Shown here: in pieces, positions 16,011-24,170 of the stretch
How the letters are laid out: each line of letters begins with the position of its first letter
How positions within the stretch are numbered: position 1 is the first letter of the stretch
Assembly: GCF_016124325.1 (NCBI RefSeq)
Contig: NZ_WGNY01000016.1
Location: 1-64,000 of the forward strand
DNA: 64,000 bases
Direction of reading: 5' to 3'
Source of the DNA: Phenylobacterium sp.
GTDB taxonomy: Bacteria; Pseudomonadota; Alphaproteobacteria; Caulobacterales; Caulobacteraceae
Notes under the pieces: generated by a model
Database searches by the model: none
The model's input: the letters and a program-made list of their open reading frames with translations, nothing else
What the model was told of the DNA's origin: nothing
Position numbers and translations under genes: made by a program

Positions 16011-16372
16011 GCCCCACCCCACGGGGCCGTCCGGTCCCTCCTGCGTCCAGCAGGGGGGACCACCTCGTCCCGAGACGGGGTGGGGATCGGACGTCCGGTC
16101 ACAGCTCGCGCTGCGGGAGGGCTCATGTCGCGATCGTCCGCGCGTCAGGACATCGTCGGCGCGGTGGGCGGACGGCCGAGGCCGCTTGTCCATCTCTGCG
16201 GCCGATGGCCATCGGCCGCCGCCCCGCACGCTGGCGGCCCGAGGGCCCGCTCATCGCCGCGGTCGCCCGGGCTCGTCGTCCGCCGGATGACGTCGCCAGA
16301 ACACAGACTTCGACCTCGCGGCGCGCCCCTGCGCGCCGTCCGAGCCTTTTGCCGCAGATCCAGGAGCATTCG
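16011..16372. other. Gap with stem-loops, no gene recognised
   Basis: About 360 bases. The first 80 bases hold several GC-rich inverted repeats (GGCCCC/GGGGCC at 16010-16028 and the hairpin at 16033-16061). The remainder has no convincing coding frame; a ribosome site for the next gene sits at its end. Confidence 0.4.
16033..16061 (+). terminator. Strong hairpin downstream of the frameshifted gene
   Basis: GGTCCCTCCTGC - GTCCA - GCAGGGGGGACC, a 12-pair stem with one G-U pair and a 5-base loop. No T-run follows, so it could be a transcript-end stabiliser rather than a classical terminator. Confidence 0.4.
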
Positions 16373-16573
16373 ATGGCCATGACCATGTTCGACCACGACC
16401 AACGCCTCCACGACCTGGAGGCCATCCTCTGCGCGCTGGTGGAAGAGCTGTCGCTCCACCCCGAGACGCGTGCTCTGCTCGCCGCGGTGGGTCGGAAGCT
16501 GCGGGCGCGTGGCGCACGCGGAGCCGCCGAACTCCTGGAAGGGAACCGCGTCCTGGCGGCGTATCGGCGATGA
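16373..16573 (+). CDS. Small unknown protein (66 residues)
   Basis: The ATG at 16373 has an AGGAG exactly six bases upstream. The product is acidic-then-basic and helical: 'DQRLHDLEAILCALVEELSLHPETRALLAAVGRKLRARGARGAAELLEGNR'. No family recognised. Its TGA overlaps the ATG at 16570 of Rnk C (ATGA), so the two are likely cotranscribed and coupled, which adds a further small partner to the Rnk cluster. Confidence 0.65.
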   Translation: MAMTMFDHDQRLHDLEAILCALVEELSLHPETRALLAAVGRKLRARGARGAAELLEGNRVLAAYRR

Positions 16574-17148
16574 GGCCGGGCGACGCCGCCCGACCGGCGG
16601 CCTCCGCATGTCGGCAGCCGGTCGGGATTGGAGGAGAGGGGATTGCATCATCCTTAGGCGAGAGGCGCGCCAGCGCTGTCCTTAAGAATTCGGACCAACT
16701 GCCCGACGTTTCCCTGCTCCCGGACGACCGTGAGCGGCTTCTCGACCTGATCTGCGCCGCGCCGCGGACGACGGCCGGCGTCAGGCTCCTGTGGCGGGAA
16801 ATCGAGCGAGCCGCGATCATCCCGCCCGAACAGGCCACCGCCGATCTCGTGCAGTTGCAGTCCATCGTGACCTTCACCGACCTCGACCGGGCGAGGCCTC
16901 ACGTGGCGCAGCTTGTCGGACCGGGGCAGGGCGGAGGCCGACCACGGATCTCGGTCCTGACGCCCGTCGGCGCCGCGCTCGTTGGCCTGCACGCCGGGGA
17001 CACCTTCAAATGGCGCACGGCTCGGGGACGAGGGCGGGCCCTACGCGTGGACGAGGTGGCGCCCGATCCCGATGGGGCCGCGCGCCGCCGCGACGCGCGT
17101 ATGGCTGATCTGCGCCGGAAGATCGCCGACCTCCTCTCCCTCGCGTGA
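16570..17148 (+). CDS. Rnk-like protein C
   Basis: 192 residues from the overlapping ATG 16570, though the first 40 are low-complexity and the conserved part only begins near 'LPDVSLLPDDRERLLDLICAAP'. The GreA/B-type domain follows: 'LQSIVTFTDLDRARPHVAQLVGPGQGGGRPRISVLTPVGAALVGLHAGDTFKWRT'. A helical tail (RRRDARMADLRRKIADLLSLA) is extra compared with A and B. A later start is possible, but no good ribosome site points to one. Confidence 0.8.
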   Translation: MRPGDAARPAASACRQPVGIGGEGIASSLGERRASAVLKNSDQLPDVSLLPDDRERLLDLICAAPRTTAGVRLLWREIERAAIIPPEQATADLVQLQSIVTFTDLDRARPHVAQLVGPGQGGGRPRISVLTPVGAALVGLHAGDTFKWRTARGRGRALRVDEVAPDPDGAARRRDARMADLRRKIADLLSLA

Positions 17149-17855
17149 TACCGCGCGTGCGGGCTTGATACATCGTGCAGCGATATAGATGTGAGGGGAT
17201 GCCGGAATGCGCGACGCACCATCGGCCGGCGTGAGCACGCGAGGCTGAATGATGGGGCGGTCGTTGGCGGTGTCAAAGAAAGGATTCTCGCGACTCCCGC
17301 AGATGAGGCGGGCGCACAGCCGGTTTTCTTCAACATCGCCATCGGCAACGTCGGTTCACGGGCCAAGACCTGGGCGGTCATGCGAGCCCCGGCCGTCCGG
17401 GGCTGGCGCCGCTCTACGATCTGATGTCCGGCCTAGCCCAACATCACCCGGACCCGCGCCCAGGAGGGCGGCGGCCAGGAACGCGGACCTCACATCTTCC
17501 CCCGCAACTGGCGGCGAATGGCACCGGCGGGCGGCTTGGCCGCGCCACCCACCCTTCGTGGCATGATCCAGGTGGCCGAGCTGCCGCAGCCTCGGCGGCA
17601 GTGGCGGCGATGCCGGCCGGCGGGGCCGCGGTCGAGCGGTTCGCCGGCACCATCGCCGCCCGCGCCGAACCCATCGCCGGCCACGCGAGGGAAGACGGCG
17701 ATGACGGCCCCGAACCGGCGCCGGGGCCCGCGACTGGCGACAGCGGCGGCCGGGCGTAGCCGACGATCTGCGCGTCGAGGCGCGGGTTCGTCGCGCGGGT
17801 CTGAACGTCAGCCATGCGACCGAACCGGAGCGTTCGCGCAGCGCGCACAACAGGA
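17149..17855. other. Intergenic, no gene recognised
   Basis: About 700 bases of GC-rich sequence after Rnk C. Frames are Ala/Pro/Arg-rich. A minus-strand 'IVGYAR' string (around 17760) recalls the start of serine recombinases, but no catalytic serine motif follows it. This begins the mobile-DNA section. Confidence 0.4.
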
Positions 17856-18164
17856 TCAATCGCCAGGGCTTTGCGGCGCCATGTCGTCGCCCGGCGCGCC
17901 CGGCCTCCGAAACCTCAGCGATGTCGACCGCTGGCGCGGATTCGGATCATAGCCGACCCGCGCGTAAGCGGCGATCAAGCTGCCGAAGCGGCGGATATAG
18001 GTGTTCGGGGCTCGCGTGAGGTGGGACGCTTCGATGAGGCTCAAGCTGAGCTTGCCGCGTGCTGCGAGCAGTTGGCGCAGCTCCTCCAGCAGATCTTCGT
18101 CGGTGGGTGTCCGAGAGCTGCGGTTGTCCTCCATGCGGCCATCAAACCAGCCTGAGCGCCCCAT
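17856..18164 (-). CDS. Small protein resembling the C-terminal helical domain of recombinases
   Basis: 102 residues. The stretch 'TDEDLLEELRQLLAARGKLSLSLIEASHLTRAPNTYIRRFGSLIAAYARVGYDP' matches the repeated helical DNA-binding domain found at the end of some large serine recombinases and homing-type proteins ('..YrrRFGSl..AY..vGY'). No catalytic part is attached, so it is either a remnant or a free-standing small DNA-binding protein. The start is uncertain. Confidence 0.55.
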   Translation of the reverse strand: MGRSGWFDGRMEDNRSSRTPTDEDLLEELRQLLAARGKLSLSLIEASHLTRAPNTYIRRFGSLIAAYARVGYDPNPRQRSTSLRFRRPGAPGDDMAPQSPGD

Positions 18165-18368
18165 GGCGAGGCCGCCCTTGCAGCCCTACTCAACTCGCCC
18201 TTCCGCCCAGAGGCAAACGCCGGCGCCTGCCGCAACCCAAGCCTGCGCGTCGGCCGTCTGCCTGTCGCCGCGGAAGCTGACGCCGGCGCGGCGGCGAAGC
18301 CAGCGGGACATCGAGAAAGCCCCGGGCCAGGGCGCGCCCTGCGTCCAGTTCGTGGTGCGGGCGCCGTC

Positions 18369-18788
18369 TCACCGGCCGCGTCCGCCCTCCCGCACGCCGT
18401 GGGCGCGCATGAGATCGCCAAGCGATCGGCCCGCCAGCTCGCAGCGGGCGACGATGCGGTCGTAGGACTGCTTGACCGGCCGACAGGTCACGGTTCGGTC
18501 CATAGCGAGGCCGGCCAAGGCGGCCTTGGCTTCCGGGCCGCCGGGCTCGCTGAGCTCGGGCGCGTAGAAGTCGGCCAGCCGCACTTCCACCCACGCCGAG
18601 GGACCGGGTCCGAGGGCCACGCACAGGCCGTCGCCGTCTCCGACGTAGGTCACCCGGCCCGTGAACGGGCGGCGAAGCAGGTCCGCCGGCGCCGCGCCAT
18701 GGTCGGGCACCGCCTTGCAGGGATCCGCCGCGGCGGATGTGGCCGCGAGCAGACCGAGGCCGGCGATCAGGAACGACAGCTTCCGCAT
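18369..18788 (-). CDS. Exported SNase-like (thermonuclease family) protein
   Basis: 139 residues with a signal peptide (MRKLSFLIAGLGLLAATSAAA). The OB-fold nuclease core is seen in 'FTGRVTYVGDGDGLCVAL', 'VEVRLADFYAPELSEPGGPEAKAAL', 'TVTCRPVKQSYDRIVARCELAGRSLGDLMRAHGVREGG'. The catalytic pattern R..E..R is plausibly VRL, PEL and DRIVAR. Such genes are common on conjugative plasmids and integrative elements of alphaproteobacteria. The product probably acts on nucleic acid in the periplasm or outside the cell. Confidence 0.82.
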   Translation of the reverse strand: MRKLSFLIAGLGLLAATSAAADPCKAVPDHGAAPADLLRRPFTGRVTYVGDGDGLCVALGPGPSAWVEVRLADFYAPELSEPGGPEAKAALAGLAMDRTVTCRPVKQSYDRIVARCELAGRSLGDLMRAHGVREGGRGR

Positions 18789-19343
18789 GCGACAGAGCCT
18801 AGCCCAACGTCCTTGCCTGGTCGTTCGGTCCGAAGCCGCGCCACAGCGTCGACGTCCACCGGTGCCGTCACCTAACGGCTCCTGCCGGCCGGCGACCCGC
18901 CAGCTCCCGCCGCCGCGCCTCGTCCCCGAGCTTCCCCAACATTCCCCGAAAAGGCCTCCAGCAGGGCGTTCGAACCGAGCCGGGCGATGGCGTGCCCGAT
19001 CGGCCGTCGAACGCCTGCGGCTGCAGACAGAACACAGTCGTCAGCATGACGTCGACGGTGCGCAGCGCGAACACCGGCGAGCGGATCTCCAGGGCTCCCA
19101 GGCCCCCATGGATCGGCGTCCAGAAGTTCGACGACCTGGTGCGCGCGCTGGAGTGAATGCCGCCGCACAAAATGGAGAAGCCCACAACTGGCGTGTCCAA
19201 GTTGGCGCCGTGGCCGCGGCCCGGAATGCAGGGCGGGCTGGGCGCCCGTGCGGCGAAGGGCGGCCGCTGCGCGCTCAGGTCGTGGGTGAAGGCCCTAATC
19301 GGGTACACTGCCGAATCAGACTTCCGCGCCGTGCACGCCTTTC
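18789..19343. other. Intergenic, no gene recognised
   Basis: About 555 bases. Frames on both strands lack motifs and ribosome sites. It should contain the promoters for the SNase (leftward) and MNT-HEPN (rightward) genes. Confidence 0.4.
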
Positions 19344-20252
19344 ATGAAGACCTCGCTCGACCATTTGCCGGAGAACAAGCGCCGCGAGCTCCAATGGGTG
19401 CTCGAGGTGCTGTTCCGCGAGTTCGAGGAGGCCACCAAACGCAAGGCCTCGCCGCGCGGACAGGGCCGGATCCTCAAGGTGATCCTATTCGGCAGCTACG
19501 CCCGCGGCGACTGGGTCGACGACCCGATCGGCGGTTACAAGTCCGACTACGACCTGCTGATCGTCGTCAATCATGACGAATTCACCGAGGTCACCGACTA
19601 CTGGATGGACGCGGAGGCCCACCTCGAGCAGGCCTTCGACATCGCCCACACCCTATCGGCGCCGGCGCACTTCATCGTCCACTCGATGGCCGACATGAAC
19701 CGTCAGCTCTCACGCGGTCGTCCGTTCTTCACCCACATCACCGATGTCGGCGTCGTCCTGTTCGAGACGCGGGACCACCCGTTCGCTCGGCCCGCCAAGC
19801 TCTCACCCGACGATGCCTACCGCGAAGCGCAAGCGAACTTCGACAAGTGGTTTCCGAGCGCCGGTGAGTTTTTGATCCATGGCGAAGATGCGCTTCGCCG
19901 TGGATGGCTAAACAAGGGGGCGTTTGAGCTCCACCAAGCGACCGAGCGGTTCTACCACTGCGTCCTGCTGACCCAGACGCTCCACTCCACAAAATCGCAC
20001 AACCTGAACTTCCTGCGCGGCCAGGCCGAGCGCGTCGCGCCCGAGCTGATCCCGACCTGGCCCCGCGCCAACCGGTTTGAGAAGCGCTGCTGGGAACTCC
20101 TCCGGCGCGCCTACGTCGAGGCTCGCTTCTCGGACCAGTACGAGATCACGGCCGAGCAGCTCGGATGGCTGGTCGAACACGTAACCGTCCTGCAGCAGCG
20201 GGTCGACACAAGCTGCCGCGCATATCTGTCCACGATCGCACCCAAGGCCTGA
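19344..20252 (+). CDS. Nucleotidyltransferase-HEPN fusion protein
   Basis: 302 residues. The N-terminal MNT-type nucleotidyltransferase is clear: GSYARGDW at 50-57 and SDYDLL at 67-72 give the G(S)-D-x-D metal site. From about residue 155 a HEPN domain follows ('YREAQANFDKWF', 'ALRRGWLNKGAFELHQATERFYHCVLLTQTLHSTKSHNLNFL'). A classical R-x4-6-H RNase motif is not evident, so it looks like the fused KNTase/HEPN type rather than a free toxin. Such proteins occur with mobile elements and may act in defence or antibiotic modification; the substrate is unknown. Confidence 0.85.
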   Translation: MKTSLDHLPENKRRELQWVLEVLFREFEEATKRKASPRGQGRILKVILFGSYARGDWVDDPIGGYKSDYDLLIVVNHDEFTEVTDYWMDAEAHLEQAFDIAHTLSAPAHFIVHSMADMNRQLSRGRPFFTHITDVGVVLFETRDHPFARPAKLSPDDAYREAQANFDKWFPSAGEFLIHGEDALRRGWLNKGAFELHQATERFYHCVLLTQTLHSTKSHNLNFLRGQAERVAPELIPTWPRANRFEKRCWELLRRAYVEARFSDQYEITAEQLGWLVEHVTVLQQRVDTSCRAYLSTIAPKA

Positions 20253-20640
20253 CGATCCGCATCGATGTTGGCCGAGGCACGCATCTCGCCGCGCTCCGAC
20301 CAGCCGTCTGCGGCGGGGCATGGGACGATTGTGCGCCACTTTGAGCCAATCGGCTCATGCCCGAAGAGCGCCTTGGAGGGCGAAGTGACATTCGATCATG
20401 GACAGCCAACCAGTGGGCGCCGAGGACTCTAGGCGACCGCACCACCCTGTGACAGACTCACTGCCGGCGCGGATGGCACATCCTTCGCGCCACCGCGACG
20501 GCCGATCCGCCGCCGTCGGGCGCCCGCGTCATGGAAGACCGTGCCCAAGGCACGGAAAAGCGCGGGGCGCGGGGACATTGATCCTCCGCGTTTGAGACGC
20601 CCGGCCGCCACGACGCGCGGTGTCTCTGCGAGGGGACGCC
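20253..20640. other. Intergenic upstream of the FecI-type sigma gene
   Basis: 388 bases with no gene. It holds a perfect 16-bp palindrome TGAGCCAATCGGCTCA at 20342-20357, of unknown use. Promoter for the sigma gene is expected in the right half. Confidence 0.45.
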
Positions 20641-21186
20641 ATGTCCCGCCCCCAACCGAGCAGCTCGGCGCGCGTGCGCCCGGGCTGTGAGGATCCGTTG
20701 CCGGCGGAGGCGCCGGCGGCTCTCCCATTGCGCGACCCGTCCTGGCGCGCCCATCTGGTCTGGCTCCGCGCCGCCATCGGCCGCCGCTTCGGAGCCGATC
20801 TCGCCGACGACATCGCGCAGGAGACCTGCCTGCGCGTCGTGCAGCGGTCCACGGCGGAGCCCGTGGAGAACCTGCGCGGCCTGCTGATGACGGTCGCCGC
20901 CAACCTGGCCCGCGACGCCTTCCGACGCCGGCGCGTCCGCGCCGAGCATCTGGCCGCCGCCGAGACGCTGGCGGGCGAGGGCGCGGAGCGGACCGCGGAA
21001 GACGACCTGCTGGTCCGCGAGGCGATCCTTTCGCTGCCGCCGGACCTGCGTGACACCTTCCTGCTCAGCAAGATCGGGGGCTTGACGAACCGCGAGATCG
21101 CGCAACGCTGCGGTTTGTCGGTGCGCGCCATCGACAAGAGGTTGCAGAAGGCGATGACGCTCTTCGTGGCTCGACTTCGCGATTGA
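20641..21186 (+). CDS. FecI-type ECF sigma factor
   Basis: 181 residues from ATG 20641, which has GAGGGG seven bases upstream. Region 2: 'RRFGADLADDIAQETCLRVVQ' and 'NLRGLLMTVAANLARDAFRRRR'. Region 4: 'LPPDLRDTFLLSKIGGLTNREIAQRCGLSVRAIDKRLQKAM'. It would direct transcription of the neighbouring TonB-receptor gene once released by the FecR protein encoded next. Since that receptor is broken here, the sigma may no longer have a working input. Confidence 0.9.
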   Translation: MSRPQPSSSARVRPGCEDPLPAEAPAALPLRDPSWRAHLVWLRAAIGRRFGADLADDIAQETCLRVVQRSTAEPVENLRGLLMTVAANLARDAFRRRRVRAEHLAAAETLAGEGAERTAEDDLLVREAILSLPPDLRDTFLLSKIGGLTNREIAQRCGLSVRAIDKRLQKAMTLFVARLRD

Positions 21187-21197
21187 GGCTTCGGACG

Positions 21198-22184
21198 ATG
21201 GGCAACCGCCACGGAGACGATCGTCGCGTCCTCGAGGAGGCGGCGGCCTGGTTCACCCGGCTCAAGCAGCCCAGGGTGAGCGAGGCGACGATCGAATCGT
21301 TCTTTGCGTGGCGGAGCCAGCCGGCGAATGCGGACGCCTATGCCGAGGTCGAGGCGCGCTGGCGCCAGGCGGACCGGGTCCGCAACGATCCGGAGCTGGT
21401 GGCCCTGACCGAAGCGGCCTTGCGCAGGGAAACCTTCTGGAACAGGTGGAAGCGGCGACTTCCCCGCTTGCTGCCGCCCCTGGGCCTGGCCGCAATGGCG
21501 CTTGGGGGACTGCTCGTCCTGGTCATCGCGCAGTTCGGCCCGAAGACCTACGAAACCGACGTAGGCGCCCAGCAGATCGTCCGTCTCGACGACGGTTCGG
21601 TCCTGCGGCTGAACACCGACAGCAAGGTCGCGGTCCGTTTCGGACGGACGCAGCGCACCGTACGCCTCCTGCGCGGCGAGGGGTTCTTCGAGGTGGCCCA
21701 CGATCCGGGCCGGCCGTTCGTGGTCGAGGCGGGCGCGGCCCGGGTGCGCGCGCTCGGCACGAAGTTCGACGTCCGCCGCTTCCCGGCCGCCACGCAGGTG
21801 ACCCTGCTGGAAGGCCGGGTTCAGGTGACCCGCGCGCGCCGGCCCGGAGCCTGGACGCTGCGGCCCAACCAGCAGATCACCCTCGACGGGACGGTGACGC
21901 CGCCGCAGGCCGCGGACGCCGCGGCCGCCAGCAGCTGGACGTCCGGCCGCATCCGCTTCCATGAGACGCCGCTCGCCGCGGCGGTGGCCGAGGTGAACCG
22001 CTACAGCCGCACGCCAATCGTCCTCGACGCCGATCGCCTCGCCGACGTGCGGGTCAACGGAATCTTCGAGACCGGCAACACCCAGGCCTTCCTGTCGGCG
22101 GTCACCACGCTGTTCGGGCTCGAGGCGGTGAAGACCTCGGAGGGCGTCGTGCTGCGCCGCCGCGCCGGATCATCCGCGGACTGA
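21198..22184 (+). CDS. FecR-type anti-sigma/sigma regulator
   Basis: 328 residues from ATG 21198 (GAGG nine bases upstream); a TTG at 21183 overlapping the sigma stop is an alternative. The N-terminal part has 'EEAAAWFTRLKQPRVSEATIESFFAWRSQPANADAYAEVE', typical of the cytoplasmic sigma-binding segment. One membrane span lies at 'LPPLGLAAMALGGLLVLVIAQFG'. The periplasmic FecR domain follows ('DVGAQQIVRLDDGSVLRLNTDSKVAVRF', 'RLLRGEGFFEVAHDPGRPFVVEAGAARVRALGTKFDVR') and then an STN-like C-terminus. It should relay receptor occupancy to the sigma factor. Confidence 0.9.
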   Translation: MGNRHGDDRRVLEEAAAWFTRLKQPRVSEATIESFFAWRSQPANADAYAEVEARWRQADRVRNDPELVALTEAALRRETFWNRWKRRLPRLLPPLGLAAMALGGLLVLVIAQFGPKTYETDVGAQQIVRLDDGSVLRLNTDSKVAVRFGRTQRTVRLLRGEGFFEVAHDPGRPFVVEAGAARVRALGTKFDVRRFPAATQVTLLEGRVQVTRARRPGAWTLRPNQQITLDGTVTPPQAADAAAASSWTSGRIRFHETPLAAAVAEVNRYSRTPIVLDADRLADVRVNGIFETGNTQAFLSAVTTLFGLEAVKTSEGVVLRRRAGSSAD

Positions 22185-22303
22185 ATTTCTTGCGCGTGCC
22201 GAGTTCGCAAACCCAGCCCCTGGCGCGTCACCCGTGTGACGCCGAACGATCATGAAGCGCCCGCCGCCCCGGCAGGCCGACAACGCGGCGTCGGGGGAGT
22301 GAA

Positions 22304-23701
22304 ATGCATCGAGCCGCCCGCGCCCGTCTGAGACGCCGCCTACTGGCCAGCACCGTCTGGGTCGTCGCCGCCCTGTCCGCCTTGCCGGCCGCCGCCGCGT
22401 CTGACGCGGTCGCCGAGGCGATCGCGGTGGACCTGCCCGCCGGTCCCCTGGACGCCTCGCTCACCGCCCTGGCCACCCAGACCCGCCAGCAGGTCCTGTA
22501 CACGGCCGATCTCGTCGCCGACCGGACGGCGCCGGCGCTCAAGGGCGCCTACACGCCCGACGAAGCGCTGAGCCGGCTGCTCGCGGGCAGTGGGATCGTC
22601 GCGCGGCGGACCGGGCCCGATGTGCTGGTCCTGCAGAGCGCCCCGCCCGCGAGGCGGCAACCGGCCGAAGGATCGGCGGCGAGCCGCCCTTTCGGCGATG
22701 ACGCCGCGGTCGCCGTCGCGACGGCGGATCCTATTGCGGCGGCCCCGCCGACCACCCTCGGCGAGGTGACCGTCACGGGCTCGAACATCCGCGGCGCCCC
22801 GCCGGCCGCGCCGCTGCGGACCTTCACCCAGTCGCAGCTGCAGGACTCCGGCCAGGCCACGCTGGTGGACGCCCTGCGCGCGCTTCCGGAGAACTTCGCG
22901 GGCGGCGCCAGCGAAGGCAACAGCCTCGCCGGCGGCGATGGTCTCAGCCGCAATATCACCTACGGCAGCGCGCTGAACCTGCGGGGGCTGGGCAACAACG
23001 CGACCCTGGTGCTGCTCAACGGCCGCCGCGTGGCGGGATCCGGCTCGTTCGCGGATTTCGTCGACGTCTCGATGATCCCGACCACGGCCGTCGAACGGGT
23101 GGAGATCCTTCTGGACGGCGCATCGGCCGTCTACGGCCTCAACAACACCATCCTCGACAACTGCCACGTCTATACCGCCTTCAGCGCCCTAGACCCGCTC
23201 ACCCAGGACAAGGTCTCGAAGCTCACCGGCCTGGTGTCCGAGATCCGCCTCGGCCGAAGCCGCCCCGCCGGCCTGTCCGCCGGCCGCAGCAGCATCTCGC
23301 TCAGCGAGGTCGAGCGGCCCCTGCTGGAGCCCGGCGAGATCCGCAGCCTGCCCGATGACGCGCAGCTCGTCTTCGTGGCCGGCCAGCGGCCGCTGCGCAC
23401 GCGCAAGGTCCGCTACGACCGCCGCGCCCCGTTCCGCGCCCGCGCCGCCGCGCCGCCGCCGGACCCGGGCGCCGCGCCGGATACGCCGGCCATCCCGCCG
23501 CACCCCTGGGCCGGCCGCCGCGCGCTCGGCGAGAACCCGCGCGCCCAGCTGCCGCTCTTCAAGGAGGCCGCCGCGATGATCGACGACAAGAAGGCCGCCG
23601 CCCGGGTGGCGCAGATCTATCAGCAGTCCGCCGAAGGGATCGCCGCGCAGGAGGCGATCCTGGACCAGCTGCAGGGAGGCGGCCATGCCCCGGCCCGCTG
23701 A
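22304..23701 (+). CDS. Chimeric ORF: TonB-receptor N-terminus joined in frame to TraG C-terminus
   Basis: 465 residues. Residues 1-32 are a signal region, 40-112 an STN (secretin/TonB short N-terminal) domain, 154-162 the EVTVTGSNI TonB-box region, and 165-278 a plug domain (LVDALRALPENF, LNLRGLGNNATLVLLNGRRV, VERVEILLDGASAVYG). Straight after AVYG (275-278) the sequence becomes the C-terminal part of the VirD4-like coupling protein TraG ('NNTILDNCHVYTAFSALDPLTQDKVSKLTGLV', 'VERPLLEPGEIRSLPDDAQLVFV..RPLRTRKVRYDR'). The whole beta-barrel and the TraG ATPase are missing, so neither parent function can remain. The join lies at bases 23126-23137, where both families have A-V-Y-G. An assembly join is the alternative. 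Confidence 0.85.
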   Translation: MHRAARARLRRRLLASTVWVVAALSALPAAAASDAVAEAIAVDLPAGPLDASLTALATQTRQQVLYTADLVADRTAPALKGAYTPDEALSRLLAGSGIVARRTGPDVLVLQSAPPARRQPAEGSAASRPFGDDAAVAVATADPIAAAPPTTLGEVTVTGSNIRGAPPAAPLRTFTQSQLQDSGQATLVDALRALPENFAGGASEGNSLAGGDGLSRNITYGSALNLRGLGNNATLVLLNGRRVAGSGSFADFVDVSMIPTTAVERVEILLDGASAVYGLNNTILDNCHVYTAFSALDPLTQDKVSKLTGLVSEIRLGRSRPAGLSAGRSSISLSEVERPLLEPGEIRSLPDDAQLVFVAGQRPLRTRKVRYDRRAPFRARAAAPPPDPGAAPDTPAIPPHPWAGRRALGENPRAQLPLFKEAAAMIDDKKAAARVAQIYQQSAEGIAAQEAILDQLQGGGHAPAR

Positions 23702-24170
23702 ACGGCCGACGCCGCGCGTGCAGGTCTATTTCGAGAACCCGAAGGTGGAACTGGCGCTGCGCCGCGAGGCGCGGGCGGGCCGGCTCACCCTCAGCCGGGC
23801 GGCCGAGCAGGCGATCGCCCGCGGGCTGCACAAGCGTCCGCAGGCGGATCCCGACGACCGTCTCCTGAACCTGGAGCGGGGCCTGCGCGACCACATGCGC
23901 GCGATGGCCCGCGACATGACGATCGTCCAGGAGCTGCTGATGGAGTTCGCCCGCGCGTTCTTCTCGCGGCTGCCCGACAGCCCCGCCGACGACGATCCCC
24001 TGCTGGCCGCGGCGATCGAGGCCCGCCTCGAGCGCCTGCTGGACGCCACGGCGGCGCGCATCGCCGCGGGCGGGACGCCGGCGGTCTTCGACGACGTGCC
24101 TCGCCGCGACCCCCAGGCTGAAGCGAGGCTCGGGCCGGAGCTGCGGGCCTTCGCGTCGCGCGGCCGATGA
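23685..24170 (+). CDS. CopG-type conjugal transfer-associated protein
   Basis: 161 residues; ATG 23685 overlaps the end of the TraG-derived reading frame, and GGGAGGCGG precedes it. The N-terminal part 'RVQVYFENPKVELALRREARAGRLTLSRAAEQAIARGL' fits a ribbon-helix-helix/CopG-like fold, followed by helices. A CopG-family gene between traG and trbB is the standard order in alphaproteobacterial tra/trb clusters. Its 3' end overlaps trbB by four bases. The role in transfer is unknown; it may be a repressor. Confidence 0.75.
   Translation: MPRPAERPTPRVQVYFENPKVELALRREARAGRLTLSRAAEQAIARGLHKRPQADPDDRLLNLERGLRDHMRAMARDMTIVQELLMEFARAFFSRLPDSPADDDPLLAAAIEARLERLLDATAARIAAGGTPAVFDDVPRRDPQAEARLGPELRAFASRGR

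Noticed and set aside
17444..17848. Minus-strand 'DAQIVGYAR' string resembling the start of a serine recombinase
   Set aside because: The catalytic serine context (VSTxxQ) is absent, and the frame continues with low-complexity sequence.
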